NCBI GenBank assembly: GCA_958430865.1 | Contig: CAUDNR010004112.1 | Location: forward strand, 5,498 to 53,389 | Length of the DNA: 47,892 nucleotides | Reading direction: 5' to 3' | From: Entrophospora sp. SA101 | Taxonomy: Eukaryota; Glomeromycota; Glomeromycetes; Entrophosporales; Entrophosporaceae | Shown: positions 10,605-22,702 of the stretch, in pieces | Layout of the letters: each line of letters opens with the position of its first letter | How positions within the stretch are numbered: the first letter of the stretch is position 1 | The notes under the pieces: generated by a model | The model's database searches: none | Told to the model about the DNA's origin: nothing | What the model saw: the letters and a program-made list of their open reading frames with translations, nothing else | Position numbers and translations under genes: made by a program

Positions 10605-11570
10605 TAATAACGAAATGAATGTTTTAAAATATGTAATAAATTTTTTAGTGCAAGATATATAATGTTATTGAGAGTTATTATTATGTATTGTTTATGGAAC
10701 ATTCTACATTCTAGTATTTTAGCTTAGAACATTGTTGAACTTGATAGGTAGATAGGTGCCTTATATCTTTGTTTCCCTCGAACTTTTGATGATTTCTTTT
10801 TGCAACATGATGCTGTTGCTGCATTTTGATAATAACATTGAACTGGAGTGGATTCGACAATGAACTTCTTCATTGGATTAATTTTATATGATAAAATGGC
10901 TCTTATGAAAATAAAATGTGTTGTATGTTCGAATATGAACAACAACACGAAAATAATTTTCCCTTCTTCATATAGCTATGGAACCAATGCTTTGCAACTT
11001 TTATTTTGCCGTAAATGTTGGTTTATTTTTATTTAGGATTCTTTGGATATAGAATAATTGATTGAACAATCATTTCTTTTTGTTGTGAAGTTGTTTTACA
11101 AAGATGTGAGATTTTTAAATGATATGTAAAACATCATTAAAGGTGAAGCTCTTCACATAACTCTTGCATAGTAGAATCATTTTATCACAATTAAATAAGA
11201 AAATAGTTGGTAGAAATTTTTGTCACGGCTGATTACTTTGGTTGTTATCATCATCATTCAAATTTTCAAATCAATTTCAAGTTGGCATAGCAAAAAAGAA
11301 AAAAACTGATCCCCCAATAATTCATAATATTCGTGATTTGATATTACCGTAACTGCACTGAATTTACCGTTTCTAGTTTCCTTTACAACAGAATATTTCA
11401 AATTTGGGTATATAAAAAGAAAAAAGATTACACAAAATATAAAAATCTATGACATTTAGAAAAGAACTGTGACACAGCAATCTTTCTTTAGGAAAGTTAT
11501 TCTCAAAAAAAAAATCTCTACTCTCTTCATTAAAACACCAAGTCAAATTTATATTTTATATTTTTATATA
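10605..11570. other. Kynureninase-kinase intergenic region
   Basis: Holds the kynureninase 3' flank, overlapping small ORFs on both strands (10724-10948 minus, 10848-11036 plus) that I do not recognise, and from about 11340 the 5' flank shared with the other kinases (accgtaactgcactgaattt, aaaacaccaagtcaaat). The minus ORF carries a Cys/Lys-rich middle (SCCKKKSSKVRGKQRYK) but no known domain, so it is not called as a gene. Confidence 0.5.
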
Positions 11571-13175
11571 ATGTCATATGTTAACCAATTTTTATCATTA
11601 TCACCAGAAAGGAGGAAATTTGTATATATAATTCATAGTGAAATGTTTAATAATGCAGCAGTTAATTCTGATAGAGAAAGTAGAAAAGGATTTTTTTTTT
11701 CATTGGTCAAAAAAAAACAAGGAGCTTTCTGAAAATGAAAAAGAATATTGTAAGGAAAGGTTTACTTATGACTTTGAATTAGAGAATGCAAGAAATAAAT
11801 TGGGCAAATCAAAAGAATGTAACAGATGTAAATTGACAAGATACTCTGATAGGTTCTGTGAAGATTGCATTAGTTTACAATTACAAAGTCTTTTCACCAC
11901 TTGGACATCTGGGAATAACATAATTGATGATTTTATTCAACAATGTCAAATGAAATCATCTCTGCCAGGATATATTTTAGAATGGACACCTTTTGAGCAA
12001 TTTGAAAAAGTAACAAAGTTGACTGAAGGTGGATTTAGTTCAATTTATACTGCTGCATGGACAAGAGGACGAATAATTGATTATGATGAAAATAAAAAGG
12101 AATTTAGTTATTTAGAAAGGCAAGTAGTAGTATTAAAAAGTTTAAATAATTCAAGTAATCCAGGAAAAAGCTTTTTTGATGAGGTTGGTAGTTGTTGTTT
12201 ATAAAAATAATGTATTATATAATACTAATTGATTTTACATTTATTTTCAAGCAATGAATTATTGTAAAATTAAAGCACCACTGATTGTTGAGTGCTATGG
12301 TATAACTAAATTCCCAGATAATGGGAATTATGCAATTGTTTCAAATTATCTATCAGAAGGAAATTTAAGGGGTTATTTACAAAAAAATCATTTAAATTTA
12401 ACATTAAAAGACAGAATTACAATCCTTAGATATTTATGTTATGCATTAGATGATATACATAAAAAAGATTTAATCCATTGTGATTTACATATTGGTAATA
12501 TACTTGTGAAAGGAGGTAATTGTTATATTACAGATTTGGGGTTATGTGGACCAGTTGATGAAAAGTCATTAAATAAAGTCTATGGAATTGTATCATATGT
12601 TGCACCCGAGCTACTTGGAGGCAAAAAGAACACAAAAGAATCAGATATCTATAGTGTTGGAATGTTAATGTGGGAAATATTTGCAGGTTGTCCACCATTT
12701 GATGATAGAGCTCACAATCACTGTTTGATTTTTGATATATGTGAAGGTTTACGACCACCAATATTATCTGAAATGCCTGATGATTATGTGCAAATTATGC
12801 AGAGATGTTGGGATGTGGATCCATCAAAAAGACCAACTAGTAGAGAGCTTTATGATTTTGCTGAAAACAAGCTTTGAAGAAATTTTTAAAAATAAACATT
12901 TGAAAAATAATAGTAACAATAATAATAATAGTTTAATAAAAAGATTATTCAAATTTTCTAAAGCCAAAACACGTGAAATTGATTTTAATAATGATGGCAA
13001 CAGCAGCAGCAGTGGTAATAGTGGTAGTAATTCACAACAAACACACAAATCACATCCAGATGCACATCATACAAGCAGAATATTAGATGAAGAGATTGCT
13101 AAATCTAAAAGCTTGAAAAGTTATACAAGTAATGATAATTCGTTAAATAATCTTGATTTTAACTCTTTTCTCTAA
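11571..13175 (+). pseudogene. TKL-like protein kinase K2, two frameshifts
   Basis: Same architecture as K1: MSYV start at 11571, CNRC-x9-CEDC, glycine loop GGFSSIY, VVLKSL, HCDLHIGN, DLG, APELL, DIYSVGML and the conserved tail. An A9 run near 11709-11717 has one base more than the frame needs, so the first frame stops at 11732. A second shift at AAGCTTTGAAG near 12870 ends the kinase frame, after which the tail resumes in another frame to 13175. The intron at 12188-12251 needs donor G|GTAGTT and acceptor AAG|CA, four bases from the donor used in K1. Shifts could be real decay or base-calling errors in homopolymers. The kinase core itself is intact between them. Confidence 0.8.
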
Positions 13176-15184
13176 AATATTAACAAAGGCGAATAAAAAT
13201 TTCATTATCAATCAATTGGAAATTACTATCCATCAATTATTATTGCTGACAATATTAATTAATTAAACATTATATTCTAGTAAAAGAAAGATGAATTTAA
13301 TCTCTACTATAAATTTATATCTTTTTTATTTTATTTTTATTTTATTTTTTAAAGCTAAATATTATAATAAACTTTTTACAATTTTTTTGATTCTTGTTGT
13401 AAATGGTGATATTGTGAGGTATCATTTCGGTTAATTAACAATTATGGCTTAACTTTTTGGACCATTCTTGTCAGTTAATTGCAAATAATTCAGTGCTTGT
13501 TGATTAATTAGTTTACAAAATTTACTTTGGTTCCCTCTTTCTTTCATCTAATCTGTGAACGCACTTGATGGTACCAGATAACTGTAAATAAATAAAGTGG
13601 CCTTTTTGCAATGCTATAGAGTTCTTTTTATTCACTTGCGATCGATTTTTACCCTTATTGGCCAATTGCAAATTTGCTTTGGTTTACTTGCAAAACAACA
13701 CAAGTAGCTTAAATTTACGATTACGATAATACTACTTCATTAACACCCGCTAGCCTCATCTATCTTACCCTTTGTTGATACCAATGTAACCAAAGAATTA
13801 TAACACCTTCTACATAATAATAATATTAAATGTTTTAGAATAATAATAAAATTTCTTGTATTTCAACAATAATTTGCTTCAAAAGAAAATGTCTATCATT
13901 ATAAAATAGTTTCAACAAAAATTGAAGTTTCGGCAACAAATTATAGTTTCGGCACAGTGATTGAGTTTCGGCAAACTGAGTTTCGAACTATTAGTTTCTA
14001 TAACCTTTTTTTTCCCGAGTTTCGACATCATCACAATTTAGTTTAGGCAAGCTTCTATATATTACATGGAGCTTGAATATTTATTACACCCCACATACCA
14101 ATGCTACAATGAGATCCTTCACTACAATAGTAATACAGTGCACCACTCTCCTGAATTATATTGGTGGATTGACTTTCGAATCGAATACATCTGTTTTTGT
14201 TGATCTCGTGCATGATTTTTAGCTGTCTGATTGAACTACGTTGTGTGGAATATTTGGATTAACAAATTTAAATATTACCTGATAAAAAAGAAGATAAAGG
14301 AAATAGTTGGTGTGAACAAACAAGCAAATAATATCTATTCATCAATCTGTATACTTACTACATCTCCATTTGAAAATGTGACCTTTTGTGACACAAACTT
14401 TAACCCACCTTTACCGAGCGAGAGATTACATTAACAGTAGTGATAATCAATAATACTATAATTAAACCATGTTTAAACATTATCATTTTTTTTAATAAAT
14501 TTTTTTTGTTGAGAAAGGAATTTTTTTTTTAAAAGGCAAAAATTGAGAATCAAAGTATTATAAGGTTTTTTTTTTTTTTAATATTTGTAATTTAACCAGT
14601 AAACATTCTTCGTGATCGGTTTTCTTTTTTGATTTATAAAAAAATATAAATTTGCTTATTTTATACGTATCATATCACCAGAAATCCTTTTCAGAAAAAA
14701 CTTGATATTAAATCGAATTTACAATAATAAAATAAATGGGCAAATAATAATAATAGTAACACTAACACAATATTATACTAAAATAATAATAAGACAAGTT
14801 TTGTTGTGAATGAGTATGGATGGCCTTGTGTAAGTTTGTAGTTGAAGCAAAAATATGCATGCTATCTTTTAATGATAATTTATTTAAATGTGTCTAATTA
14901 ATTATTTTAATCGAAGGGTGGCAGGCTAGCTTTAAATTAACTGTAGGTTAATTGGGGTGTGATTATGTAGAGCTTTTAAGGCTTCACTTTAGCATAAAAA
15001 AAGCAAGATAATAACAATAAGACCATGCATGGTTCTTTTGTGAAATAAATTAAAATTTTTTTATTCATTTACAATATTTATTAAAAAACCTATTAAATTA
15101 TTATAAAATATATGATAATATAAAATATTTTTTCCATAATTCATAAAATACATAAAAACTTAATTATGAATCAAAATCATTTGT
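13153..15184. repeat. Segmental duplication A, copy 2
   Basis: Near-perfect partner of 4068-6099. Here the block runs uninterrupted into the 3' end of the DUF229/sulfatase-like gene (stop at 15164-15166), so this is the arrangement from which copy 1 was cut. It contains the second copy of the broken cupredoxin gene and AT-rich DNA at 14471-15163 without genes. Confidence 0.9.
14055..14470 (-). pseudogene. Broken cupredoxin gene, copy 2
   Basis: Matches the copy at 4970-5385 at offset 9085, with the same signal peptide, intron, four copper-ligand motifs, internal TAA and frameshifts. The disabling changes predate the duplication, if the duplication is real. ATG at 14470 and TAG at 14055-14057. 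Confidence 0.7.
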
Positions 15185-17448
15185 ACAAAAACAAAATTGT
15201 CTTGCAACTTTTTCTATTTCATCCTCAACTTTATCAGCAGATTGATTCAATTTTTTTCTTAGTCTGGGTCGACATTTTTCCCATTCATCAGCAAATCTTG
15301 TTTCTTGAGCAATTTCAATCTGTGAAGTATCTTCTGGTGCTGTCCATAATAAAATATTTTTTGTAGTTTGAATGGATAATAATGCTTTGAAATTTTTGAT
15401 GGAGACAGTCATTCGATATAACTCATATTCTGCCCATATATGTGGATTATAAAATCCACCATCAAATTTCATTGTGTTATTTTGGTTATTGTCACCTTCA
15501 TATTTAAACAATTGACACACACTGTCATACTGATTGTTCTTTAGGAATTGATTGATGTAAATTGTTGCCTTGTACAATGCTGTATCAACTAATTTCTTTT
15601 GATCTGCATTCTGATAATCAATTTGTTGAAAATCCATGCATGGACAAAACTCACGTGGTATATTCAATGTCTCACAAGTGCGCAATCCATACATTGGGGT
15701 GAGGAATGACTGACCATAAATTTGTGCTTTGGTCTTAACATCATGAGCATCAGGATTATTTGTACTTTTCCTGAAAGTGGAGTTTGATAAAAAATTATTT
15801 ATATATTTTTCATATTCTAAATAATCAACTAAAGTTGTTGTTTTTGAACCCTTTGGCATATATTTTTCACCACCACCTCCATATGCTAAATGTAATAATG
15901 TTTGATGTAAATCCATATGAGTTGTAAGACGATATTGATTTTTTTTAAGAGCATAGCCAAAATTGGGATGTGAATCAAGCAGTTGGTTCGGTAGTAACAT
16001 CATCATTGTAGGCTGTTTATGATGTAAATATCCTTCAAAAAATGTATACTCTGAACCGTAATGGAGTCCATGATCACTATGGATAATTATTGCACTATTA
16101 ATGATTTTTTTTTTTTTTTTTTTAGTAATTGAAGAGATTTGTAAGTTAGTAAAGTTAGAATAGTTAGAGAGAGAGAGAGAGAATTAAGATTAAATTCAAA
16201 AAATATCCAGCATTACCTATTTTTTGAGAGTAATGGACCTTCACCAGTTTGTTTGTTGCCAACAATCATTTTTTCAATTAATGATCTAATATTACGATCA
16301 AATTCCATATGGAGTTGCCCTTCAATATGAGTGTCTAGAAATGTTGCTGATACATAACGCTTTTTACCTTTGTAAACATTTAAGAATTCTTCAACCCAAT
16401 CAAGTGTATGTTGTGAAACAGTTTTATGACCCATGCAATAAGGACCAGAGCCAAAAGTATAACCTTGCATCCAAGTCATTTCATTTGTTCCATTTAAGAA
16501 TACACAAGACTCATTGAATCGAGTTTTTTCATCAGTTTCTCTTATCAGATTGAAATTATCACATATTGAATCAGTTGGGAATTGATGATAACCAGGTTGA
16601 ATTCTCTTGTACCCATCTCTCAATTTCTCTTCAATATACCAATGAGTCATATCCCCCATGTCCCAATCCAATGGTTCAACAAAACCACCACAAGAACCGT
16701 CAGAATGAGCAGTCACAAAACCTTGTTCTTCATAAACATCCCATAACCAATTTGCATTAGAACCACCTTCTATATCTGGTAAGCTTTGACCACCGTAAAT
16801 ATATGGTTTATTTGGTGCAGAATTCCAACCCAACACATTGTATTTTTCCATAGAAAACCATTTATGTGTACCACCTGTATATTTCTCAGAATTATTGAAA
16901 AATTCCATGACTTGTGTGAATTCTTGCTTAAATTTTTCTCTGGTCTCAGCATCTAACAAGAACATCACAACATCATCAATCAATGGTGAGGGATGATCTG
17001 GATCACCAGGAGTAGTTGGAAATGTATGATCTGCAAATATTCAGTTATTCATTAAAGATTAGTTATGTTTAAAATTAAATGATTGATTGGTTTGTTTGTT
17101 CATATTAATTACTCACTTTCAAGTTTTTCGTTAACTGTAGCATCAATTTTTTTTATTTCTTTTCTAAACATGGTAGCATTTGCTTTGTCATCACATTGTA
17201 AAAATACATAGTTTTCATCCATTCTAAATAAGCCATCTTTCTCTTGATCCCAAACCGCCCAAGAATAATTCATTGACTTATAATGGTATTGAAAAGTTGA
17301 TTTATTTGGACAACCAATGACATTTATATATTGTGTATTTGTTTTCTTATCATATACAATATAACCAATTCCTGGACCTTACAAAAGGGAATAACGAAAA
17401 AAGAAGTTCAATTAGCATATACAAATAAATATTATAATAATAATAATA

Positions 17449-17494
<46 letters not shown>

Positions 17495-17896
17495 CAACTA
17501 ACCTCTTCTAATATCAATAAAAGTACTATAATCTCCCAATAAATATGGTAAATCGGGTATATTGCAACTAGAATTTTGCCATATTGGAATAGAACCGTTT
17601 ACATCAAAATAATTAGTTTCATTAAGTATTACAACGTCTCTATGATAACTATCAATATTTGAATATGAACAAATAAATAGCAATAATATTATTGAGGAGG
17701 CAACTAATGGCAGTAGTATGCGTCTTTTTTTACGACCACTTAAATATTTTACAGTTTTTTTGGTAGGCGATGAAGGTAAAGAAGTTAATGTTGAGGATGA
17801 TGTTGGTATTATAATATGATTATCATTATTAACTGTTTGATACGACCAACTATTATTATTACTATTATTAAATAATTTTTTATATATAAAGTCCAT
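15164..17896 (-). CDS. DUF229 / sulfatase-like type II membrane enzyme
   Basis: Alkaline phosphatase-superfamily protein, reaction and substrate unknown. Four exons join in frame: 17896-17503, 17377-17117, 17030-16217 and 16094-15164, giving about 799 residues. A Ser-rich cytoplasmic N-terminus and a GRKKRR stop-transfer signal precede one membrane segment (about residues 60-79), so the catalytic part should face the secretory lumen. Several N-x-S/T sites fit that. Motifs are MFLLDAETREKF (metal-binding Asp about 245, candidate nucleophile Thr about 248) and IIHSDHGLHYG (Asp 497, His 498), as in DUF229 proteins and sulfatases. The C-terminal quarter is Cys-containing and lineage-specific. An (AAT)n tract at about 17420-17493 sits in intron 1. 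Its last seven codons are also found, orphaned, at 6079-6099. Confidence 0.85.
17420..17493. repeat. (AAT)n microsatellite in intron 1 of the DUF229 gene
   Basis: About 70 bases of near-perfect taa/ata trinucleotide repeat lie between exons 1 and 2. Confidence 0.9.
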
Positions 17897-18378
17897 TATA
17901 TATATATGTCTACTGTATTGTCTGTCTATGTATCAAAAAAATTTTTTGTTTTTTGAAAAAAAAAATAAATAATTAAATAATTATAAAAAAGTATATCGAG
18001 AAAATGCGGCTTTCTTCTTTCTATATTCATATTTATTATTATGTTTAGAATTAAAATTAATTATATATATTATATTATTTATATTATTATTTGTTTTGTT
18101 TATTTTTACTCGTAAACAATAATGTATGGGATTAAATAGAGGTCACTAGATATCACGAATTAATTTCATTGGTTGAAAACACGATAGTAACCATGTAAAG
18201 AGTTTTGATTTTTATTGGAGACAAAATAAAATGAATTTTACCAAATTAGAGACGATCGATATATTTTATTATTTCTTATTCTCATTCTTACTATCTCATC
18301 CTCATCCTTGCGCTCATACTTAATACTAATGTTAATGTTTGAGATAATTATATATACATTTCATAAACGATTGATGAA
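17897..18378. other. 5' flank of the DUF229 gene
   Basis: AT-rich with a tatata run just before the start codon. No ORF or recognisable element was seen. Confidence 0.5.
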
Positions 18379-18645
18379 TTATCCCTTAAACAGTTTTTCG
18401 GTTATTGATAGCTGAAAAAATTTTTTCCACATGCAAACTTTCTCCTCTCTAAGGGTATTACTTCCTGATATGAAAATGATCCTTGAGTCTCTGCCAATTG
18501 ACCTATAAATGAAAATTTTGTCGTTGTTCTTGTGGTTTTTGTAAAATCCTCTTTAAAAGTTGGTCGATTGACTATTTTTACTTTGCTGATCATCAAATTT
18601 ACCAATAAGAATACAAAATCGTGGTCTGACCCGTTTAAGGGATAA
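18379..18645. mobile_element. Possible MITE with TTATCCCTTAAAC ends
   Basis: The left end ttatcccttaaac (18379-18391) is the reverse complement of the right end gtttaagggataa (18633-18645), 267 bases end to end. The same terminal motif bounds 34571-34947, whose interior is unrelated. No clear target duplication was found. The minus ORF at 18402-18605 fills much of it but matches nothing known to me. Confidence 0.5.
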
Positions 18646-19595
18646 TAATAAATTAATATATATTATATATATATTGTAAACATTGTATTTAAATAAATGC
18701 ATCTATTATATCACATAAATATAATAAATATATTTGTCAATGCTCCGACCCAATAATAATAATAGGAAATTACGATATTTAAAAAATGGTTCGGTAATAT
18801 ATTAATATAGAAAGTAGGCCTTACTTTATATTTACATATCTGTAGAATATCAGTAATAATATTTTTGAATTCTAATGGGGTAGGAAATTGCCACATTATA
18901 GACTTTGTTTCTAATAACGTTCCATGGGTATTGACGACTGCTCGATGACAGAAGTTTAAACAATAATATATATATGGTTTTATATCTAAAAGTAAAGTTT
19001 ACTTGATCAATTTAATAGTAAAAAAGTTTTCTTTAACGAAATGAAAGTTATTGAAAAACCGGTATATATCAAAATTTATTTAATATTGTCACACAACATA
19101 ATTTCAAGATCGTCACAAATAGATGAATGTGATAAGATCTCATTTTTAAAAACTTTATTGATTCCACAATATATTATTAATTTAATATTTGATGATGATG
19201 TACCGACAGGATCTGCATAACTTTATTGGCTGTTCGAGTTATTTTTTATTACTAAATCTATAATACAAGGATTATTAATTTATTTATTTAATTTGATGAA
19301 AATTAGGACACACACACACACATATATAGATTTATTCTCAAAGATATAGTATATAAAATGGTACACAAATTTTAAAATACAGCTTTAGTTAACAAGTTTT
19401 TAAACGAAACATAACAGCCTTTTACTCAGTGTTGAAAATTCAGTGCGGGATGTGGGGAATGCGAGGGGTGTAACATTACATATCAATCAAATTTTAATTT
19501 TTGGAGATAGTTTCTAAATTTGTACTAGTTACACGACGAAATTTCAACAATTAAATCAGCTAGTGAAATAGAAAATTTGTTGTTAAAGGATTCAT
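18646..19595. other. AT-rich region without recognised genes
   Basis: Short TA/ATA tracts and a (CA)n run near 19309-19322. Minor ORFs are unsupported. Confidence 0.5.
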
Positions 19596-20311
19596 TCAAG
19601 GCTTGTGCATTTCTTTTAAACCTTTTTGATTTAAGAAATTTAATCTCTTATACTCATTTACGACATTGACGTTCACTTTTAAGCAGTCAAAACCAAAAGA
19701 TAGAATGTTCAACGACTTCCAGCAAGAAGCTCGACTCATCGTCACATAGATTTGTCCTGGTGCAAATATGTTATGGTCTACAGCCAAGGTTGCATGTGGC
19801 AGTGTTAGGCCTTGAGTCTTGTGCGCTATAAGAGCAAAATGCATTCTGCAACGGGAATTGACACCTTGATGCTGGTACGTCATTGATATTAAAATTTGCA
19901 ACATTTTTCTGAACGTTTATTTCATCACATTGTTAGTTGTTGGGAACGTAACTTCCACATTGTCATCACCAACGGCTTTAGTTATCACTCCTATCGTCCC
20001 ATTGCAGATGTTGTGCTCGAATAGTTTGTTGTCCAAGAACATGACCCTCGCTCCTTTCTGAATTGGAATGGATTTTTGGAGGTTCGTGTGATTCTTGAAA
20101 GGCAATTTGCTAGACCCACCACGATCCTCTCACAATTTAAAGTGTTGACCGCCAGGGAAACAACAGGATCGTAGCACCGGTCATTAAAAGGTAAGTGCTG
20201 GCGAACGAAGGCGTTTATTTGGTCTGATATTTCACAGGTGCCAACAACGTGGGTGGTGCTTATCATCACCCTAGAATTTTGAGATCCTTCTACCTTTTCA
20301 TTGATCAACAA
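19596..20311 (-). pseudogene. PIF1-like helicase remnant
   Basis: Minus-strand pieces read, in order, VNTLNCERIVVG, IPIQKGARVMFLDNK with NGTIGVI, FNINDVPASRCQFPLQNAF, then HKTQGLTLPHATLAVD and GQIYVTMSRASCW. These match the last helicase motifs (2B barrel, HKxQGLTL, YVxMSRA) of PIF1-family SF1 helicases, which are abundant in these fungi and in Helitrons. At least three frame changes and a stop after NNVMK break it. The N-terminal ATPase half is absent. Origin from a Helitron or from a gene copy cannot be told apart. Confidence 0.7.
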
Positions 20312-20460
20312 TTGATTTTTGTGAGAGGTACCAAAATCTCAACTCTTCGAAGCAAATGGAAAAAATCCAAATCTTCCTTCTGTCGTTACGGCCTGGACGA
20401 AAAACATTTTTCCACGCCAGTGAAAAGAAAACCATCTGCGAATTTCGATTGTTAATTAAA

Positions 20461-20870
20461 ATCTTTTGTCCTGATCTTTTCTTCGTGCTTATTTATTTAT
20501 ATCCCAGAGTAAAGGTCAATTTGATCGATTAGATGTTTTTTTCAAGTCTACATCACTATAGAAGAATAAATTTCAATTGTTAAAAAAATAACTAAGCTTT
20601 TTTTTCTTAATTAAATGAAAAAAAGCTCTTTCGCAAAGAAGAATCCTCATGTGGATCAAAAGCCATTTGCGAATTTCGATTGTTAATTAAAATCTTTTTT
20701 TCCTCGTGTTTATTTATTTTATCCCAGATTAAATGTCAATGGGTCAATTGGATTTTTTCCCCCAAGTCTATCGCTATAGAGGAATAAGCCTCATGCAAAC
20801 ATCAAAAGTTATTCGATTGTTAAAAAAATCAACCAAGTTTTTTTCCCTTAATTAAAAAAGAAAAATCCTT
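20461..20870 (+). repeat. Repeat R4, tandem pair (copies 2 and 3)
   Basis: Two diverged units, about 20461-20625 and 20685-20870, each carry tcctgatcttttc or tcctcgtgtttattta, the aggtcaat/atgtcaat motif, caagtctayatc/tcgctatag and aaaatcaaccaag-type ends. They match the single copy at 1553-1745. The phrase gcgaatttcgattgttaattaaaatctttt precedes both units, so the repeat includes it. Confidence 0.65.
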
Positions 20871-21641
20871 TTCAAAGATTAATCAATGAATTTTATTTGT
20901 ATTTGGAAATTAAAAATAAAATTTTTCCTATCCAGAAAATTTTTTTTAGTTCAACGCGAACAATAAAAAAAATTTTGTACATATTGTTTGTTTATCGATC
21001 ATTGAATTGACCAATAATAATAACAACAAAATAAAATGTAAAAAGTGTTTTTGAATCCCGGTCTCGTGATCCAAAATATACTAACACTAACACGTTGTGT
21101 GGTTGTGTGACAAGTCTTTGACGATCTGGAATTTGAGGTAAAGGCTCCAAGTCAAGGCCATAAGTTTTGGTCATTTTGAACGGTCTGAAACGTCAGAGCA
21201 AGGCAAAAACCTAATGGTAGTCAACGATAGACACCACGCAAAAAAACATCTAAAGCGAAACACAATTTCCTTTCAGTCAAGTATCTACTTCGCTCAACCC
21301 TGACGTTTTGAACAAAAATAGATAGCAATGGGAATTCGCATGGTACAATGATGTAAAAATAACCATACCATTCATTATTTTTGGAAAACGAATCAATTTG
21401 CAAGCCAGCGCAACAAAAAAGAAAAAACTATTTTCCTCAACAATTCAGTTTCAAGTCTTAATATTAATGAGTCTTTTACAACAGAATATTTCCCGTGCAT
21501 TCAAATTTGGGAAAGGAGAAAATATTACACAAAATATAAAATTTTACACAAAATTACAACATTTAGAAAGGAATCGTAACACAGCAACCTTCTCCACTCT
21601 AATTAAAACACCGAAAATTTTATATTTTATACTTTTATATA
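20871..21641 (+). promoter_or_regulatory. Upstream region of kinase K4
   Basis: From 21290 the sequence aligns with the K1 upstream region (cgctcaaccctgacgtttt, gcaatgggaattcgcat, gatgtaaaaataacca). From about 21480 it matches the gacatttagaaaggaac-type flank near the start codon. No gene was seen before it; minus ORFs at 20992-21174 and 21221-21403 are unsupported. Confidence 0.45.
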
Positions 21642-22021
21642 ATGTCATATGTTAAACTATTATCATCATTATCACCAGAAAGAAAGGAATTTGTATATAA
21701 AATTGCTAATGAAATATGTAGTAATGCTAATGTTAATTCTGATAGAGAAAGCAGAAAATTTTTTTCGTTGGTAAAAAAAAACAAGGAGCTTTCTGAAAAT
21801 GAAAAAGAATATTGCAAGGAAAGATTTATTTATAACTTTGAATTAAATAATGCAAAAAATGAATCAGGCAAACCAAAAGAATGTAACAATTGTAAATTGA
21901 CAAGATACTCTGATAGATTCTGTGAAGGCTGTATTAGTTTACAATTACAGAGTCTTTTCACCACTTGGACATCTGGAAATAACATAGTTGATAATTTTAT
22001 TCAACAATGTCAAATGAAATC
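21642..22021 (+). pseudogene. TKL-like protein kinase K4, N-terminal part cut by a gap
   Basis: ATG 21642 (MSYVKLLSSLSPERK) leads through CNNCKLTRYSDRFCEGC and the FTTWTSGNN block. Unlike K2 and K3, the A9 run at about 21773 is in frame, so this copy is open as far as it goes. It stops at the run of Ns, just before the tract where duplication B ends in K2 and K3. It is truncated by the assembly, not by a mutation I can see; the true gene may be whole. Confidence 0.8.
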
Positions 22022-22031
22022 NNNNNNNNNN
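22022..22031. other. Assembly gap (10 N)
   Basis: Ten N bases join the middle of kinase K4 to the middle of the second Crinkler-like fragment. The round number suggests a gap of unknown length. Confidence 0.97.
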
Positions 22032-22194
22032 CAAAATAAAGTTTAATTGTTTCTAATGTGGATGGCATATGCTTCTGCTTAATAGGGTGAGGTGATCTTT
22101 TGATAGAGTTATCTGAAATAAACAATCTGGCATCATTATAAAAATCTACAGCCAGGAAATTGGATTTATCTGGTATGATAAAATTGTTCTTCAC
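22032..22194 (-). pseudogene. Crinkler-like fragment, copy 2, cut by the gap
   Basis: Identical to the start-proximal 54 codons of the ORF at 7733-8032. The rest is lost in the gap. The family assignment is as weak as for copy 1. Confidence 0.35.
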
Positions 22195-22702
22195 TTGTTA
22201 TTTTGAAATATCTTTGGGTTTTCAGATAGGATTGTAGGAAAATGCTATATGATGTGTTATAGCATTTCTTTTACCTAAAATGAATTTTAAGAGTTTACAT
22301 AAATTGTATTCTCTGCACATTTTGAGAAATTATATTATTAATATAGCCTTACTTTTTTAATTTCAATAATTTTTTTGTTTTGAAAATTAAAATCACTATT
22401 CAAAAACAGTCAAATCATATAAGACTCAAAGTGAAGTCACACAGGGATTAATATATGTTTTAAGATGTTGAAACTCAAACTTTCATTTCTATGATACTGG
22501 AAGCCCATTGTATGCTGCCTCTTTCATATTCAGGTAATTTTGTTTCATAATGAATTAAACAGTTGGAAATTTTAATAGTCACCATATTTTATTTTTTTTT
22601 AGATATAATTATATTTTTTTAATGAAATTTTGAAATTTCATGCAATTTCCATGTTTGTGTTCCACAAAATATTTATTTTTTATTTTTTTTTTTTAAAAAA
22701 TA

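Larger units (their letters stand above)
7870..11967. repeat. Segmental duplication B, copy 1 (pairs with 22032-26129)
   Basis: 4098 bases match 22032-26129 at a constant offset of 14162. I saw no differences where I compared, and all encoded ORFs are identical. It spans most of the Crinkler-like fragment, all eight exons of kynureninase with introns, the intergenic DNA and the first two thirds of kinase exon 1. Identity ends inside a tract (tcatctctgcca) that is conserved among kinase paralogues. Copy 2 begins directly after the N gap. Confidence 0.93.

Noticed and set aside
10724..11036. Overlapping small ORFs on both strands after kynureninase
   Set aside because: No recognisable domain, and overlap in opposite directions makes both doubtful. 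Duplicated only because the whole block is.
11700..11735. Programmed frameshift at the A9 run of K2/K3
   Set aside because: K4 has the same length of run in frame, and K1 has no run. There is no conserved stimulator, so error or decay is simpler.
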